A stretch of DNA of 64,000 nucleotides from Azospirillum brasilense (GCF_003349955.1 NZ_QLKQ01000008.1:62001-126000); one strand, 5' to 3'. Counted from the first letter of the stretch, positions 49,684 through 59,766 are shown. Numbers and translations are program-made. Notes: a model not told the origin generated them from the letters alone.

Positions 49684-51129
49684 TCAGCGCTGCATGCGCT
49701 TGATGGTGTTGGTCGTGCTCTGGCCGTCCACGAGGTCGGCCAGCACGACCTTGCCGCCATAGCTCTGAACGAATCCGGCGCCGACCACCGTGGCGACGGT
49801 GTAGTCCGCCCCCTTGACCAGCACGTCGGGGCGCAGGGCGCGGATCAGCTCCTCCGGCGTGTCCTCGCCGAAGACCACCACCAGATCGACGCAGGCCAGC
49901 GAGGCGAGCACTGTCGCCCGCGCCGTCTCGGTCTGCACCGGGCGCGTCTCGCCCTTCAGCCGCTTCACCGAGGCGTCGCTGTTCAGCCCGACCACCAGCA
50001 CGTCGCAGGCCGCCTTCGCCTGGTTCAGCAGCGAAATGTGGCCGGGGTGCAGCAGGTCGAAACAGCCGTTGGTGAAGCCCACCCGCTTGCCACGGGCGCG
50101 CCAGCGCGCCGCCCGCTCCACAGCCTGCTCCAGCGTGTCGACCTTCTCCTCGCCGCTGCGCCATTCCTGCTCGTGCAGGGCGGACAGCAGCTCCGGCGCG
50201 CGGACCACCGCGGTGCCGACCTTCCCAACCACGATCCCGGCGGCCAGATTGGCCAGCCGCGCCGCGTCGGCCAGATCCACCCCCACCGACAGGGCGGAGG
50301 TCAGGGTCGCCACCACCGTGTCGCCGGCGCCCGAGACGTCGAACACCTCGCGCGCGTTGGCCGGCAGATGGGTGGCCCCATCGCGGGTCACCACGGACAT
50401 GCCGCGCTCGCTGCGCGTGGCGACCACCGCGTCGATGCCGCAGGTCTCCAGCAGGAAGCGGCAGGCGGCCTCGACCTCGGCGTCGCTGTCGGCGGGCATC
50501 CCCGTCGCCTGGATCAGCTCCTTACGGTTGGGGGTGATGACGCTGGCGCCGCGGTAGCGCCCGAAATCGTCGCCCTTGGGATCGACCACCACCGGCACAC
50601 CGGCCTCCCGCGCCGCCTGGATGAGCTGCGCCACCAGAGCGTCGGTCAGCACGCCCTTGCCGTAGTCGGACAGGATCACCGCGCCCACCGTCAGCAGGCC
50701 GGTGCGGGCGGCGACCATCACCTCCTCCTCCGACGCGATGGCGGCGATGGTCTCGGCGTCGGCGCGCAGGAGCTGCTGGCGGCCGGCGATGAAGCGCGTC
50801 TTGACGGTGGTCTGGCGCCCCGGCTCGGCGACCAGCCCGCCGCCGTCGCCCGTTTCCTTCGCCACGAGGCGGACCAGTTCCAGCCCCGCGGCGTCCTCGC
50901 CCACCACCGACACGAAGCGGCAGCCGGCGCCCAGCGCCATGAGGTTGGCGGCCACGTTGCCGGCACCGCCGAGCATGGCCGTCTCGCGCTCGATCCGCAG
51001 AACGGGGATCGGCGCCTCAGGGGACACGCGGTCGACCGACCCGTAGATGAATCGGTCGAGCATGACGTCGCCGACGCACAGCACGCTGGCGCGGGACAGG
51101 GAGTCGATGTGACGGGCAAGGTCGCTCAT
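49684..51129 (-). CDS. hldE: Bifunctional heptose 7-phosphate kinase / heptose 1-phosphate adenylyltransferase
   Basis: A 481-residue fusion for ADP-heptose synthesis in LPS core. The N-terminal PfkB-type kinase (about 1-325) begins [23 protein letters not shown] and has [10 protein letters not shown] and the [11 protein letters not shown]/anion-hole motif. The C-terminal cytidylyltransferase-like domain (about 345-481) has [14 protein letters not shown]. Length equals that of other HldE. It lies beside an entericidin gene and an unrelated 110-residue gene. Confidence 0.96.
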   Translation of the reverse strand: MSDLARHIDSLSRASVLCVGDVMLDRFIYGSVDRVSPEAPIPVLRIERETAMLGGAGNVAANLMALGAGCRFVSVVGEDAAGLELVRLVAKETGDGGGLVAEPGRQTTVKTRFIAGRQQLLRADAETIAAIASEEEVMVAARTGLLTVGAVILSDYGKGVLTDALVAQLIQAAREAGVPVVVDPKGDDFGRYRGASVITPNRKELIQATGMPADSDAEVEAACRFLLETCGIDAVVATRSERGMSVVTRDGATHLPANAREVFDVSGAGDTVVATLTSALSVGVDLADAARLANLAAGIVVGKVGTAVVRAPELLSALHEQEWRSGEEKVDTLEQAVERAARWRARGKRVGFTNGCFDLLHPGHISLLNQAKAACDVLVVGLNSDASVKRLKGETRPVQTETARATVLASLACVDLVVVFGEDTPEELIRALRPDVLVKGADYTVATVVGAGFVQSYGGKVVLADLVDGQSTTNTIKRMQR

Positions 51130-51211
51130 GCCGGTTCTACTACCAATCTTGGAAGTGCCGCGCCAGAGGAGAGCGCGGACCCGGAACGAGCGCGGCGGTC
51201 ATTTGAAGGCG

Positions 51212-51544
51212 TCATTCGAAAGCCGGGACCTCGTGCCGCAGGTCGCCGGTGCCCTTGGCGAAGGTCAGGGTCAACTGCCCCTGCAGCTCCCGCTCCGCCG
51301 CCTCGCCGGTCCCCGGAACGGAGGGCGGCAGCGGCGGGCTGACCAGGATGCCGGCGGCGGCCAGCGCCTCGCCCAGCGCCGTCGTGCGGTTGGCGGGGAC
51401 GCAGAAGGCGATGACCGCCATCACGTCGGAGAACAGCGTGTGGTCGACGATCCAGCCGCCGTTGCCGGTGATCCCGTCCGCCGCCGCCATCAGCGCGGCG
51501 GTCCGGTCGGTCTGCAAAACCGCTTCGAATCTCAGGATGGACAT
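51212..51544 (-). CDS. Hypothetical 110-residue protein
   Basis: I do not recognise this small soluble protein. The first half reads like an alpha-beta stretch (MSILRFEAVLQTDRTAALMA then GGWIVDHTLFSD), with conserved-looking VIAFCVPA. AGGAGGG precedes the ATG, giving a strong translation start, and codon use is normal. It lies 82 bp upstream of hldE on the same strand. It has no membrane segment. Confidence 0.6.
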   Translation of the reverse strand: MSILRFEAVLQTDRTAALMAAADGITGNGGWIVDHTLFSDVMAVIAFCVPANRTTALGEALAAAGILVSPPLPPSVPGTGEAAERELQGQLTLTFAKGTGDLRHEVPAFE

Positions 51545-51711
51545 GGCCTGCCCTCCTTTTCGGGCTGCTCGGAGAATCCAGTATGGACCGGCGCCGCCGC
51601 CCCCTCAACCGGACAAAACCCCGCACCGGCCCGGCACCGGCTGGGCAATCGCGGCGGCCTGCCCTATCCTCCGGCATCCCCCGCCACTGGAATTCGGACC
51701 GGACGCCGCCC

Positions 51712-53166
51712 ATGCCCCTGCCCTCCGTGACGCGCAGCCTGTCGGCCAAGCTGCTGGTGCTGACCGTGCTGTTCGTCCTGCTGGCCGAGGTGCTGATCTA
51801 CACGCCGTCCATCGCGCGCTACCGCCTGACTTATCTGGAGGAGCGGCTGGCCGCCGCCCATCTCGCCGCCCTGTCGGTGGAGGCGACGCCGGACATGATG
51901 GTGGCGATGGAGCTTCAGAACGAGCTGCTCGCCCATGTCGGCGCCCACGCGGTGGAGCTGATCCGGCCGGACAGCCGGGTCTACATGCTGTCCCGCTCCA
52001 TGCCGCCGACGGTGGACGCCGTCTTCGACCTGCGCGCCACCATGGCGCCCCGGCTGGCCGCCGACGCCTTCATGGCGCTGGCCCAGCGGCGCGACCGGGT
52101 GATCCGGGTGATCGGGCCGTCGCCCAAGGACCCCGCCTTCCAGGTCGAGATGGTGATCGACGAGCGGCCGATGATCCGGGCGATGATCGATTTCTCGGGC
52201 CGCATCCTGGCGCTGTCGGTGGCGATCTCGCTGATCGCGGCGGTGCTGGTCTTCGTCTCGCTGACCCGGCTGCTGGTGCGGCCGATGCGCCGCCTGACCG
52301 AGGGGCTGGTCGCCATCCGCCGCGACCCCGACGGCACGCCGCCCTTCCAGCCGAGCGCCCGCACCGACGAGATCGGCGTGGCGGAGCGCGAGCTGGCCGA
52401 CATGCAGGCCACCATCGGCAGCGCGCTGCGCCAGCGCGAGCGGCTGGCCGCTCTGGGCACCGCGGTCGCCAAGATCAACCACGACCTGCGCGCCATCCTG
52501 TCCACCGCCGCCCTGCTGTCGGAGCGGCTGGCCGAGAGCGCCGATCCGGAGGTGCGGCGGGTCACGCCGCGGCTGATGGCCTCCATCGACCGGGCGGTGG
52601 AGCTGTGCGGCCAGACCATGACCTACACCCGCGACGGCCTGCTGCCCCTGGCGCGGACCGAGCTGCCGCTGCGACCGCTGGTCGAGGAGGCCGGGGGCGC
52701 GGCGCTGTCTGCCCTGCGCCCGGATGGGGAGCGCGTGGAGCTGCGCTGGGACAACCGGGTGCCGGAGGGGCTGACCGTCCGCGCCGACGCCGCCCAGCTC
52801 TCCCGCGCGCTGGTCAATCTGGGACGCAACGCGGCGCAGGCGGGGGCCGGAGCGGTGACGGTGACGGCGCGGGAACGGCCCGGCGGCGGGCTGGTGCTGC
52901 TGGTGGCCGACGACGGGCCGGGCCTGCCGCCGCGGGCGCGGGACAACCTGTTCCAGCCCTTCGCCGGCTCCGCGCGGGCGGGCGGCGTCGGGCTGGGCCT
53001 CGCCATCGCGCGGGAGGTGCTGCGCGCCCATGGCGGCGAGCTGCGGCTGGTGGAGAGCACCGCGGCGGGCACCGTCTTCGCGCTGGAGCTTCCCCCAGGG
53101 ATCGTCATGGAGGAAGCCGCCCGGTTGGGCGAAATGCCCACATCGGATTCGCCCATCCCGGATTGA
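51712..53166 (+). CDS. Orphan sensor histidine kinase
   Basis: A 484-residue membrane kinase: TM1 at about 12-31, a roughly 130-residue periplasmic sensor without a named fold, TM2 at about 163-186 and HAMP at about 186-240. The dimerisation/His domain contains KINHDLRAIL (His257). The ATPase part has the N-box LVNLGRNAAQ, G1 DDGPGLP and G2 GVGLGLA. No response regulator lies within several kilobases on either side. The start ATG 51712 lies just before TM1. The sensed signal is unknown. Confidence 0.88.
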   Translation: MPLPSVTRSLSAKLLVLTVLFVLLAEVLIYTPSIARYRLTYLEERLAAAHLAALSVEATPDMMVAMELQNELLAHVGAHAVELIRPDSRVYMLSRSMPPTVDAVFDLRATMAPRLAADAFMALAQRRDRVIRVIGPSPKDPAFQVEMVIDERPMIRAMIDFSGRILALSVAISLIAAVLVFVSLTRLLVRPMRRLTEGLVAIRRDPDGTPPFQPSARTDEIGVAERELADMQATIGSALRQRERLAALGTAVAKINHDLRAILSTAALLSERLAESADPEVRRVTPRLMASIDRAVELCGQTMTYTRDGLLPLARTELPLRPLVEEAGGAALSALRPDGERVELRWDNRVPEGLTVRADAAQLSRALVNLGRNAAQAGAGAVTVTARERPGGGLVLLVADDGPGLPPRARDNLFQPFAGSARAGGVGLGLAIAREVLRAHGGELRLVESTAAGTVFALELPPGIVMEEAARLGEMPTSDSPIPD

Positions 53167-53271
53167 TTTCCGGCGCCCGCTCCACCAGAATTCGCGGCAC
53201 GGTCAACCCGTCGGCATCCCGCCGGGCGCACGCCCCGCGCGGGACCGGCAGCGAAGGAAGGGAACGGGACT

Positions 53272-53481
53272 TTGGAAGGCACGGGCAAGTGGATCACCGG
53301 GGGGATCCTGGGCTTCATGGCGTTCATCGGCCTGCTGGCGGCGTCGCGCGCGGCGGACACGGCGTTCTATTACGGCGGCTGGCTGCTGGCCATCGGCTGC
53401 ATCGGAACGATCTTCATGATGGTGACGAAGCACTACAACCAGATGGACGAGCGGATCGCCCGCCAGCGCGAGCAGGAATAA
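53272..53481 (+). CDS. Small membrane protein with two helices
   Basis: A 69-residue protein with two hydrophobic helices (about 8-25 and 33-51) and a charged C-terminus (QMDERIARQREQE). It starts at TTG 53272, supported by AAGGAAGGGAACG upstream. It lies 105 bp after the histidine kinase and 33 bp before tam on the same strand, so the three may share a transcript. I do not recognise the family. Confidence 0.6.
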   Translation: MEGTGKWITGGILGFMAFIGLLAASRAADTAFYYGGWLLAIGCIGTIFMMVTKHYNQMDERIARQREQE

Positions 53482-53514
53482 CCCGCAACCCCTTTCAACC
53501 GGTGGAGGCCGGGC

Positions 53515-54279
53515 ATGCCGTGGGACCCCGAACAATACGCACGGTTCGAGTCCTGGCGCCGCCGCCCGGCCCACGACCTCGTGGCGGCGCTGCCCTCCCT
53601 GACCCCACGGACGGTGGTCGATCTCGGCTGCGGGGCCGGGCAGCTCGCCCGCCTGCTGGCCGAACGCTGGCCGGAGGCCGAGGCGCTGGGGGTGGACAAC
53701 TCCCCCGCCATGCTGGAGCGCGCGCGGGCCACGCCGTCCGGCGTGCGCTGGCTCCAGGCCGATCTGAGGGTCTGGCGCCCCGACCGGCCGGTCGATCTGC
53801 TGGTCTCCAACGCCGCCCTGCAATGGCTGGACGGGCACGACCGGCTGTTCCCCGACCTGCTGCAAGCGCTGGCCCCCGGCGGGGTTCTGGCCGTGCAGAT
53901 GCCGCGCAACTTCGACGCGCCCTCGCACCGCCTGTTGTACGAGACGGCGGCGGACGGTCCCTGGGCCGAGCGGCTGGCGCCGGTCCTGCGCACCGCCCCG
54001 GTGCACGCGCCCGACGTCTATTACGGCTGGCTGGCCCCGCTCGCCCAGCGCCTGGACCTCTGGGAGACCGAGTATCTCCAGGTTCTGGAGGGTGAGGACC
54101 CGGTGCTGGAATGGACGCGCGGCACGACGCTGCTGCCCGTCCTCGACACGCTGGCGGGCGCGGAGCTGGACGCCTTCCTGGCGGCCTACCGCGCCCGGCT
54201 GAACGCCGCCTATCCCCGGCGCCCCGACGGCCGCACGCTGTTTCCCTTCAAGCGGCTGTTCCTGGTGGCGCGGGTCTGA
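53515..54279 (+). CDS. tam: Trans-aconitate 2-methyltransferase
   Basis: A 254-residue SAM-dependent class I methyltransferase that methylates trans-aconitate, a toxic side product of the TCA cycle. Motif I is VVDLGCGAGQLARLLAERWP, followed by GVDNSPAMLERA, SNAALQWLDGHD and GGVLAVQMPRNFD, in close agreement with the E. coli Tam order. The start MPWDPEQYARF is typical. Start and stop agree with the family length. The downstream gene is convergent and ends 9 bp away. Confidence 0.9.
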   Translation: MPWDPEQYARFESWRRRPAHDLVAALPSLTPRTVVDLGCGAGQLARLLAERWPEAEALGVDNSPAMLERARATPSGVRWLQADLRVWRPDRPVDLLVSNAALQWLDGHDRLFPDLLQALAPGGVLAVQMPRNFDAPSHRLLYETAADGPWAERLAPVLRTAPVHAPDVYYGWLAPLAQRLDLWETEYLQVLEGEDPVLEWTRGTTLLPVLDTLAGAELDAFLAAYRARLNAAYPRRPDGRTLFPFKRLFLVARV

Positions 54280-54288
54280 GGCGAAGCC

Positions 54289-54825
54289 TTACGACGCTGG
54301 CCCAGTTGACGCCGGCTTGGCCTGCTTGGCGGCGGTGAGGATGTTCGCCACGCCCACCGCGTTCATCCCGGCGCGGCTGCCGATGGCCGACAGCGATTCG
54401 CCGTGCTGCGCCTCGATGTTGGCGGCCTTGAGCGCCTGGATGGCCTTGTCGGGGTCCAGCCCGAAGACCGGCGCCACCGTCTCCAGCGGGGCGTTCGCCA
54501 CCGCCCGCATCATCGCGCCGGGGCCGCCGGTGGAGGCCGGCGTCCCGGTCATCGCGGTGAAGACCAGCGAGCCGGCGACGCTGACCACGAAGGCCGACAG
54601 CGCCACGTTGCGCTTGAAATACTGAAGGAAGGCCGTCCAGTTGCGCGCCAGATGCCACAGGCCGATGGCGGAGAAGCCAACGCTGAGCCACTCGTGGGAG
54701 AAGCGCACCAGATTGCCGTTCCAGTGCAGCAGAAGCATGATCCCGGTGACGGTGGAGACCACGAACAGGACGATGGTCACCGGCGTGACGATCTGCCGGG
54801 TGATTGTGGAGGAGAGGGAGGGCAT
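54289..54825 (-). CDS. DUF4405 membrane protein
   Basis: A 178-residue protein. Three hydrophobic helices in the first 95 residues contain HWNGN, SHEWLS and WHLARNW. The spaced histidines are those of the DUF4405/cytochrome b-like family, and a haem is possible but not shown. The C-terminal part (about 100-178) is soluble and Ala-rich, with a helix-hairpin-like KALKAANIEAQHGESL. I chose the ATG at 54825; there is no clear ribosome-binding site. The gene begins 113 bp after the ParA-like gene ends on the same strand. Confidence 0.72.
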   Translation of the reverse strand: MPSLSSTITRQIVTPVTIVLFVVSTVTGIMLLLHWNGNLVRFSHEWLSVGFSAIGLWHLARNWTAFLQYFKRNVALSAFVVSVAGSLVFTAMTGTPASTGGPGAMMRAVANAPLETVAPVFGLDPDKAIQALKAANIEAQHGESLSAIGSRAGMNAVGVANILTAAKQAKPASTGPAS

Positions 54826-54937
54826 GGGGGATGGCTCGCGGGTTGAACGGAATGCGGCCAAAATGGGGCCGGATTGTAACCGCTTGATGTCCCGCGCCGC
54901 CGCCGAACGTAACAGAGTGTAACGGCGCCTTTCCGGC

Positions 54938-55561
54938 TCACGCCTTCTCGATGTAGGCCAGCAGCGGCTCCCAGTCGGCGCGGTGCTCGGCGGCGCGCTT
55001 GCCGGTGAGGTCGAACAGGCTGAGGCCGGAGGCCGCGGCGTCGGCGTAGATCTGGCTGTCGCGCAGGCGGGTCACCACGCTGTGCCCGACCCCGCCGAGG
55101 AACTGGTCCAGCCGGTCCGCCGCCTTGGTGCGGGGGCGCAGGCGGTTGCCGACCACCGCCACCGACTTGCGGTTCTTGGCGATCGACTTCAGCTCCTCCA
55201 GCTTGCCGAGGAAGCGCTGCGTCGCCTGCTCGTCGAAGGCGCTGGGCAGCACCGGCAGCACGACGACGTCGGCCATCCGCACCAGATCCTCGATCTGCTT
55301 GGTCTTCAGCGCGGCCGGCGCGTCGATGACGAGGCGCTGGATGCCCTTCGGCGCGTCGGACAGGTCCTTGGCCCAGTCCAGCCCGACCAGGGCGGCGGCC
55401 GTGACCGGGCGGCGGGCCAGCCAGCCCAGCGAGGAGCGCTGGCGGTCCACGTCGGCCAGCGCCGTGCTGTGCCCCGCGGCGGCGCAGGCCGCGGCGAGGT
55501 GGGTGGCGATCGTGGTCTTGCCGCAACCGCCCTTGATGTTGGCGACGAGGATGGTCCGCAT
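54938..55561 (-). CDS. ParA-like P-loop ATPase (orphan)
   Basis: A 207-residue deviant Walker-type ATPase. The Walker A variant NIKGGCGKTT has the signature Lys, and VDRQRSSLGWLARR is the A' region (Asp of LADVDRQ). VIDAPA is Walker B. This is the ParA/MinD/Soj family that positions DNA, chemoreceptors or other cargo. No ParB or parS site is nearby, so it is not the chromosome partition pair. The ATG at 55561 starts 11 bp after the CYTH-CHAD stop, so it is cotranscribed with it. Many such orphans handle protein clusters. Confidence 0.85.
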   Translation of the reverse strand: MRTILVANIKGGCGKTTIATHLAAACAAAGHSTALADVDRQRSSLGWLARRPVTAAALVGLDWAKDLSDAPKGIQRLVIDAPAALKTKQIEDLVRMADVVVLPVLPSAFDEQATQRFLGKLEELKSIAKNRKSVAVVGNRLRPRTKAADRLDQFLGGVGHSVVTRLRDSQIYADAAASGLSLFDLTGKRAAEHRADWEPLLAYIEKA

Positions 55562-55572
55562 GGGCGCGAAGA

Positions 55573-57180
55573 TTACCCCTCCCGGTCGGGCTTTGACCAG
55601 AAGGCTTTGGCGTCGGCGAACTCCTTCCACAGGTCGCGGAGCGCCGGTTCGGACTCCGCGACGCCGCGGGCGTGCCAGCCGATGACGATGCCGGCGGCGC
55701 GCGGCTCGCCCGGCTCGGGGCGGCTGCCGTCGTCGTGCAGCTCGTGCAGCAGGCGGGTCGCCGTCGCCACGTCGTTCAGGTGGCCCAGCGCGTCCTGGAA
55801 GGCCGACAGGTCCTGGATGTAGCGGCGGGCCGGCTTGTCGTCGTAGAGGCTGCGGAAGAACTCCGCCGCGTAGCGCAGCTTCTTCAGGGCGATGCGCAGC
55901 TCGTGCCGCTCGGTCACCGACAGGTTCGCGAAGCCGTGGCCGGCGCGGCGGGCCTTCTTGGCGCGGCGCGACAGCAGATGGTCGGCCAGATCCTCCACCG
56001 GATCGAACAGCCGGGCGGAATGCTCGCTGACCGGCTGGTCGCGCCAGCCCCGCGACTCGACCCAGGCGCCGAACTTCAGCAGGAAGCGGGTGTAGCGCTC
56101 CGACCGGATGGCCTCACGCACCCCCTCGTAGGCACGGTCGCGCCGCGCGCGCGCCGCGGCGGCGAGCGCGTCGATGTCCTCCTGGAGCGGCTTGCCGTGG
56201 CCGTCGGCGCGGTGGAAGGAGTCCTTCACCGGCTCCAGCAGCTCGGCCAGGAAGACGTCCCAGTCGCGCGCCGGGCCAAGGCTGCCGCCCAGCCACTTCA
56301 CCTCGCCGACCAGCCAGGCGTAGGAGTCGGCGGGAATGAAGTCCTTGAACAGGGCGAGCGCCGAACGCAGGCGGCGCAGCGCCACGCGCATCTGGTGGAC
56401 GCCCTCCGCGTCCTCACCGACCAGCGTGACCGCCTCGTTCGCCAGCATGTGGCCGATGCAGGAGCGCAGGATGCGGGCCAGCGCGCCTTCCACCGTGGTG
56501 TCGCGGTCCAGTTCCAGCTTGCCCGCCTTCACCACCTTGTCCACCGTCCCGTCGGCGAGCGCGTAGCCGCGCTCCGCCTTGGTGCGCGGGTCGAGCCGCA
56601 GCGGGGCGGCCTGGGCCAGCTCCAGCGCCAGTTCGTAGAGGGCGGCGGCGGAGCCTTCGAGAAGCTCCAGCTCCACCTCCGACACGGGGATGGAGGCGCC
56701 GTCGGGGCCACGGATCTCGCCGCTGTCGAAGGCGACCTCGATGCGGCTGGCACTTTCGCCCTCGCCCATCGTCACCACGCGCACGGTGCGCTGGATGAGC
56801 GTGGTGAAGAGCGGCTGCAACTCCGCCGCGCCGACCGGGCCCAGCAGGTCCAGCGCCTCCGGCGACTCGATGGCCGACAGGTCGGGGGCCGGTCCGGCGA
56901 CCGGATGCTCCCACTCCGCCCGGCCAAGCTCGCCGCTCTCCGGCGCGCCCTTGACGGTCTGGAGATATTGGTTGCCGACCTTGCGCACACGCAACGTCAC
57001 CAGCCGCCCGGCCAGACGGCGGTCGGCGGTGTCGTAATAGGTGCTTTCCAGGGTCTTGGTGCCGGCTTTTCCCTTGGCGCGGGATGCGACCGCCGGGCAG
57101 GACCGGAGCTTCGCCATGTCTTCGGCCCTGACGGCCAGCTTCAGCTCGGTTTCCCGGTTGGACTCCGCTTCGACCACCAT
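55573..57180 (-). CDS. CYTH-CHAD domain protein (inorganic polyphosphate/triphosphate family)
   Basis: A 535-residue two-domain protein. The N-terminal CYTH domain (about 5-205) has ExExK (Glu10, Glu12, Lys14) and the paired Arg/Lys strands of triphosphate tunnel enzymes. The C-terminal CHAD domain (about 230-520) has the basic VHQMRVALRRLRSAL and RIALKKLRYAAEFF helices with conserved His and Lys that bind polyphosphate. It probably hydrolyses inorganic triphosphate or binds polyphosphate. The start at 57180 lies before the CYTH motif; the frame runs to 57237. It is followed by the ParA-like gene. Confidence 0.88.
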   Translation of the reverse strand: MVVEAESNRETELKLAVRAEDMAKLRSCPAVASRAKGKAGTKTLESTYYDTADRRLAGRLVTLRVRKVGNQYLQTVKGAPESGELGRAEWEHPVAGPAPDLSAIESPEALDLLGPVGAAELQPLFTTLIQRTVRVVTMGEGESASRIEVAFDSGEIRGPDGASIPVSEVELELLEGSAAALYELALELAQAAPLRLDPRTKAERGYALADGTVDKVVKAGKLELDRDTTVEGALARILRSCIGHMLANEAVTLVGEDAEGVHQMRVALRRLRSALALFKDFIPADSYAWLVGEVKWLGGSLGPARDWDVFLAELLEPVKDSFHRADGHGKPLQEDIDALAAAARARRDRAYEGVREAIRSERYTRFLLKFGAWVESRGWRDQPVSEHSARLFDPVEDLADHLLSRRAKKARRAGHGFANLSVTERHELRIALKKLRYAAEFFRSLYDDKPARRYIQDLSAFQDALGHLNDVATATRLLHELHDDGSRPEPGEPRAAGIVIGWHARGVAESEPALRDLWKEFADAKAFWSKPDREG

Positions 57181-57276
57181 TCGTGCCCCGTCGTTTCCGG
57201 TGGGTTCCCGTGTTGCACAGGCCCCAGCCACGGTCAAGTTACAGAACCATGACGCTTTTGTTGCAACCGTCCGTGA

Positions 57277-58365
57277 TCAGGGCTCCGGCTTTTCCAAAAG
57301 CAGGAGCTTGGACATGTAGGCCAGCGACGTGTCGCGCAGCCGCAGCCCGGCGGCAGCGAACAGGGCGGGCAGGTCGTCGCGGGCGTAATGGGCGTAGAAG
57401 GGCTCGTGAAAGGACTGCGGGAAGCGGTCGATCAGCCCGTCCATCATCGAGTTGTCGCCGTACTGCACGCTGTCCATGAAGACCAGGATGCCGCCGGGCT
57501 TCAGCACGCGGGCCATCTCGGCGGCGGCCTGGGCGCGGATCTTCGGCGGCAACTCGTGGAACAGGTAGATGCAGGTCACGATGTCCTGCGACCCGCCGGC
57601 CAGCGGGATCGCCTCGGCCGCCGCCTGGACCAGCGCGCTGCTGCGCGCCCAGGGGGCGAGGTTGCGCCGCGCCTCGCGCAGATAGGCCGGGGAGAGGTCG
57701 AGCGCGGTGACCGGCAGGCGCGGGTGGTTGTCCTTCACGAAGGTCAGGAAGCGCCCCGTCCCGGCGGCCACGTCGAGCAGGCGGCAGTCCGCGCTCCGGC
57801 GCGTCCTCAGATGCTCAAAGATCGGCACCAGGACCTGGCGGCGCATGGCGTCGGCGCCGCCGCCGAACAGCACCTCCACCTGATGGTCGTAGAGCCGGGC
57901 GCTCTCCTCCGTCAGGTAGCCGCCGCTCTGGTAATGGAAGTTCTGGCGGTAATAGGCGGGCAACCCCCCGCTGCCGGGCGGCGGGTTGGCGCGCACCTCC
58001 ACCGCCGCGTGGTCGCGCCGCCGCCGCGACACCTCCGGCACGTCGCGGAAGAAGGCCGCGGCGTCGGTCAGCAGCCGGCGCGGGTCGGGCAGCAGGTCGT
58101 GCGGCAGGCGGTAGTAGCCCGCCTCGATGTTGGCGAGGTCGCGGGCCAGCAGGGCGCGAAGCTCCTCCAAAATCGCGCGGGTGCCGGGCACCGGACGCCC
58201 GCCGGGCGGGGTGGTCCGCGGCGGTCCGGTGATCCGCCGGCCGATCCGCGCGGCCATCATGTACTGGCCGAGGAACCAGGCGACACGGGCGGACTGGCTG
58301 GCCGCGTAAGCAAGCCGGGGGGCCAGCCTCGCGGAGGGGGGCGGGGCGATCCTGTTCATGGACAT
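57277..58365 (-). CDS. SAM-dependent class I methyltransferase
   Basis: A 362-residue protein. The N-terminal roughly 170 residues are helical and basic, without a recognised fold. The C-terminal methyltransferase domain has motif I LLDVAAGTGRFL, acidic motif II VTALDLSPAYL, VTCIYLFHELP and LKPGGILVFMDSVQYGD. The order resembles UbiE/COQ5-type methyltransferases. The ATG at 58365 (MSMNR) fits; the open frame continues far upstream over pgk but that part is antisense. It is divergent from pgk with a 144-bp spacer. The substrate is unknown. Confidence 0.78.
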   Translation of the reverse strand: MSMNRIAPPPSARLAPRLAYAASQSARVAWFLGQYMMAARIGRRITGPPRTTPPGGRPVPGTRAILEELRALLARDLANIEAGYYRLPHDLLPDPRRLLTDAAAFFRDVPEVSRRRRDHAAVEVRANPPPGSGGLPAYYRQNFHYQSGGYLTEESARLYDHQVEVLFGGGADAMRRQVLVPIFEHLRTRRSADCRLLDVAAGTGRFLTFVKDNHPRLPVTALDLSPAYLREARRNLAPWARSSALVQAAAEAIPLAGGSQDIVTCIYLFHELPPKIRAQAAAEMARVLKPGGILVFMDSVQYGDNSMMDGLIDRFPQSFHEPFYAHYARDDLPALFAAAGLRLRDTSLAYMSKLLLLEKPEP

Positions 58366-58509
58366 AGAGATGGGATCGGCGGTCCCGCCCGCCCATAGGC
58401 CCTGTCTTTTCGCCGCATGGGGCAACCGGTCGCCCACGCGGGCCGTTGCAAAGCGGGCGCCCCTGTGCTGGATTGCCGGGCAAAAGTTCAACCCGCAGGG
58501 ACAGCAACC

Positions 58510-59706
58510 ATGACCGAGTTCAACACCATCGACGACCTCGACGTGAACGGTAAGACGGTGCTGGTGCGTGCCGACCTCAACGTCCCGATGCAGGACGGCA
58601 AGGTCTCCGACACGACCCGCATCGACCGTCTGGCGCCGACTCTGACCGAGCTGGCGAAGAAGGGTGCGAAGGTCGTGGTTCTGTCGCACTTCGGCCGCCC
58701 GAAGAACGGACCGGACGCCAAGAACTCGCTGCGCAACGTGCTGGACGCGCTGAGCGCCGCCGTCGGCCAGACCGTCTCCTTCGGCGAGGATTGCGTCGGC
58801 GACAAGGCCAAGGCCGCCATCGACGGCGTCCAGCCGGGCGCCATCGTGCTGCTGGAGAACACCCGCTTCCACGCGGAAGAGGAAAAGAACGATCCGGCCT
58901 TCGCCAAGCAGATTGCGGAACTGGGCGACCTCTACGTCAACGACGCCTTCTCCGCCGCGCACCGCGCCCACGCCTCGACCGAGGGCGTCGCCCGGTACCT
59001 GCCGGCCGCCGCCGGCCGCCTGATGCAGGCCGAGCTTGAGGCGCTGACCAAGGCGCTGGAGAAGCCGGAGCGCCCGGTGGCCGCCGTCGTCGGCGGCGCC
59101 AAGATCTCCACCAAGCTGGACCTGCTCGGCAACCTCGTGAAGAAGGTCGACATGCTGGCGCTGGGCGGCGGCATGGCCAACACCTTCCTCTTCGCCCAGG
59201 GCGTGGATGTCGGGGCCTCGCTCTGCGAGAAGGACATGGCCGATCAGGCCCGCGCCATCATGGAGACCGCCAAGGCGTCCAACTGCGAGCTTCTGCTGCC
59301 CAAGGACTTCATCGTCGCCAAGGAGTTCAAGGCCGGTGCGGCCAACCGCGCCGTCCCGGCGGACGGCATCGGCGCCGACGAGATGGCGCTGGACGTCGGC
59401 CCCAAGACGGTCGAGTTCCTGGGCCTGAAGCTCCAGGGCGCGAAGACGGTGGTGTGGAACGGCCCGTTGGGCGCCTTCGAGATCCAGCCCTTCGACGGCG
59501 GCACCAACGCCGTCGCCGGCCTCGTCGCCGAGCGCACGTCGGAAGGCGGCCTGCTGTCGGTGGCCGGCGGCGGCGACACCGTGGCGGCGCTGGCCCACGC
59601 CGGCGTGGAGGAGAAGTTCACCTACATCTCCGCCGCCGGCGGCGCCTTCCTGGAGTGGCTGGAAGGCAAGGATCTGCCGGGCGTCGCCGCGCTGAAGAAG
59701 AAGTAA
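58510..59706 (+). CDS. pgk: Phosphoglycerate kinase
   Basis: A 398-residue glycolytic and gluconeogenic enzyme. The N-domain has [11 protein letters not shown] and SHFGRPK, and the nucleotide-binding C-domain has GGAKISTKL and [15 protein letters not shown] is placed upstream of the ATG at 58510. Length is normal. A palindromic repeat follows before convergent recR. gapA and fba are not adjacent. Confidence 0.97.
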   Translation: MTEFNTIDDLDVNGKTVLVRADLNVPMQDGKVSDTTRIDRLAPTLTELAKKGAKVVVLSHFGRPKNGPDAKNSLRNVLDALSAAVGQTVSFGEDCVGDKAKAAIDGVQPGAIVLLENTRFHAEEEKNDPAFAKQIAELGDLYVNDAFSAAHRAHASTEGVARYLPAAAGRLMQAELEALTKALEKPERPVAAVVGGAKISTKLDLLGNLVKKVDMLALGGGMANTFLFAQGVDVGASLCEKDMADQARAIMETAKASNCELLLPKDFIVAKEFKAGAANRAVPADGIGADEMALDVGPKTVEFLGLKLQGAKTVVWNGPLGAFEIQPFDGGTNAVAGLVAERTSEGGLLSVAGGGDTVAALAHAGVEEKFTYISAAGGAFLEWLEGKDLPGVAALKKK

Positions 59707-59766
59707 GGTTTGTGGGAATGGGTGGGTGGTCGGGACGGGCCCCCACCCTTCCCACGGCTTTGCCGC

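Noticed and set aside
57277-59598. 773-codon minus-strand frame across the methyltransferase and pgk
   Set aside because: Only the part up to 58365 encodes a methyltransferase; the extension is antisense to pgk and has no domain sense.
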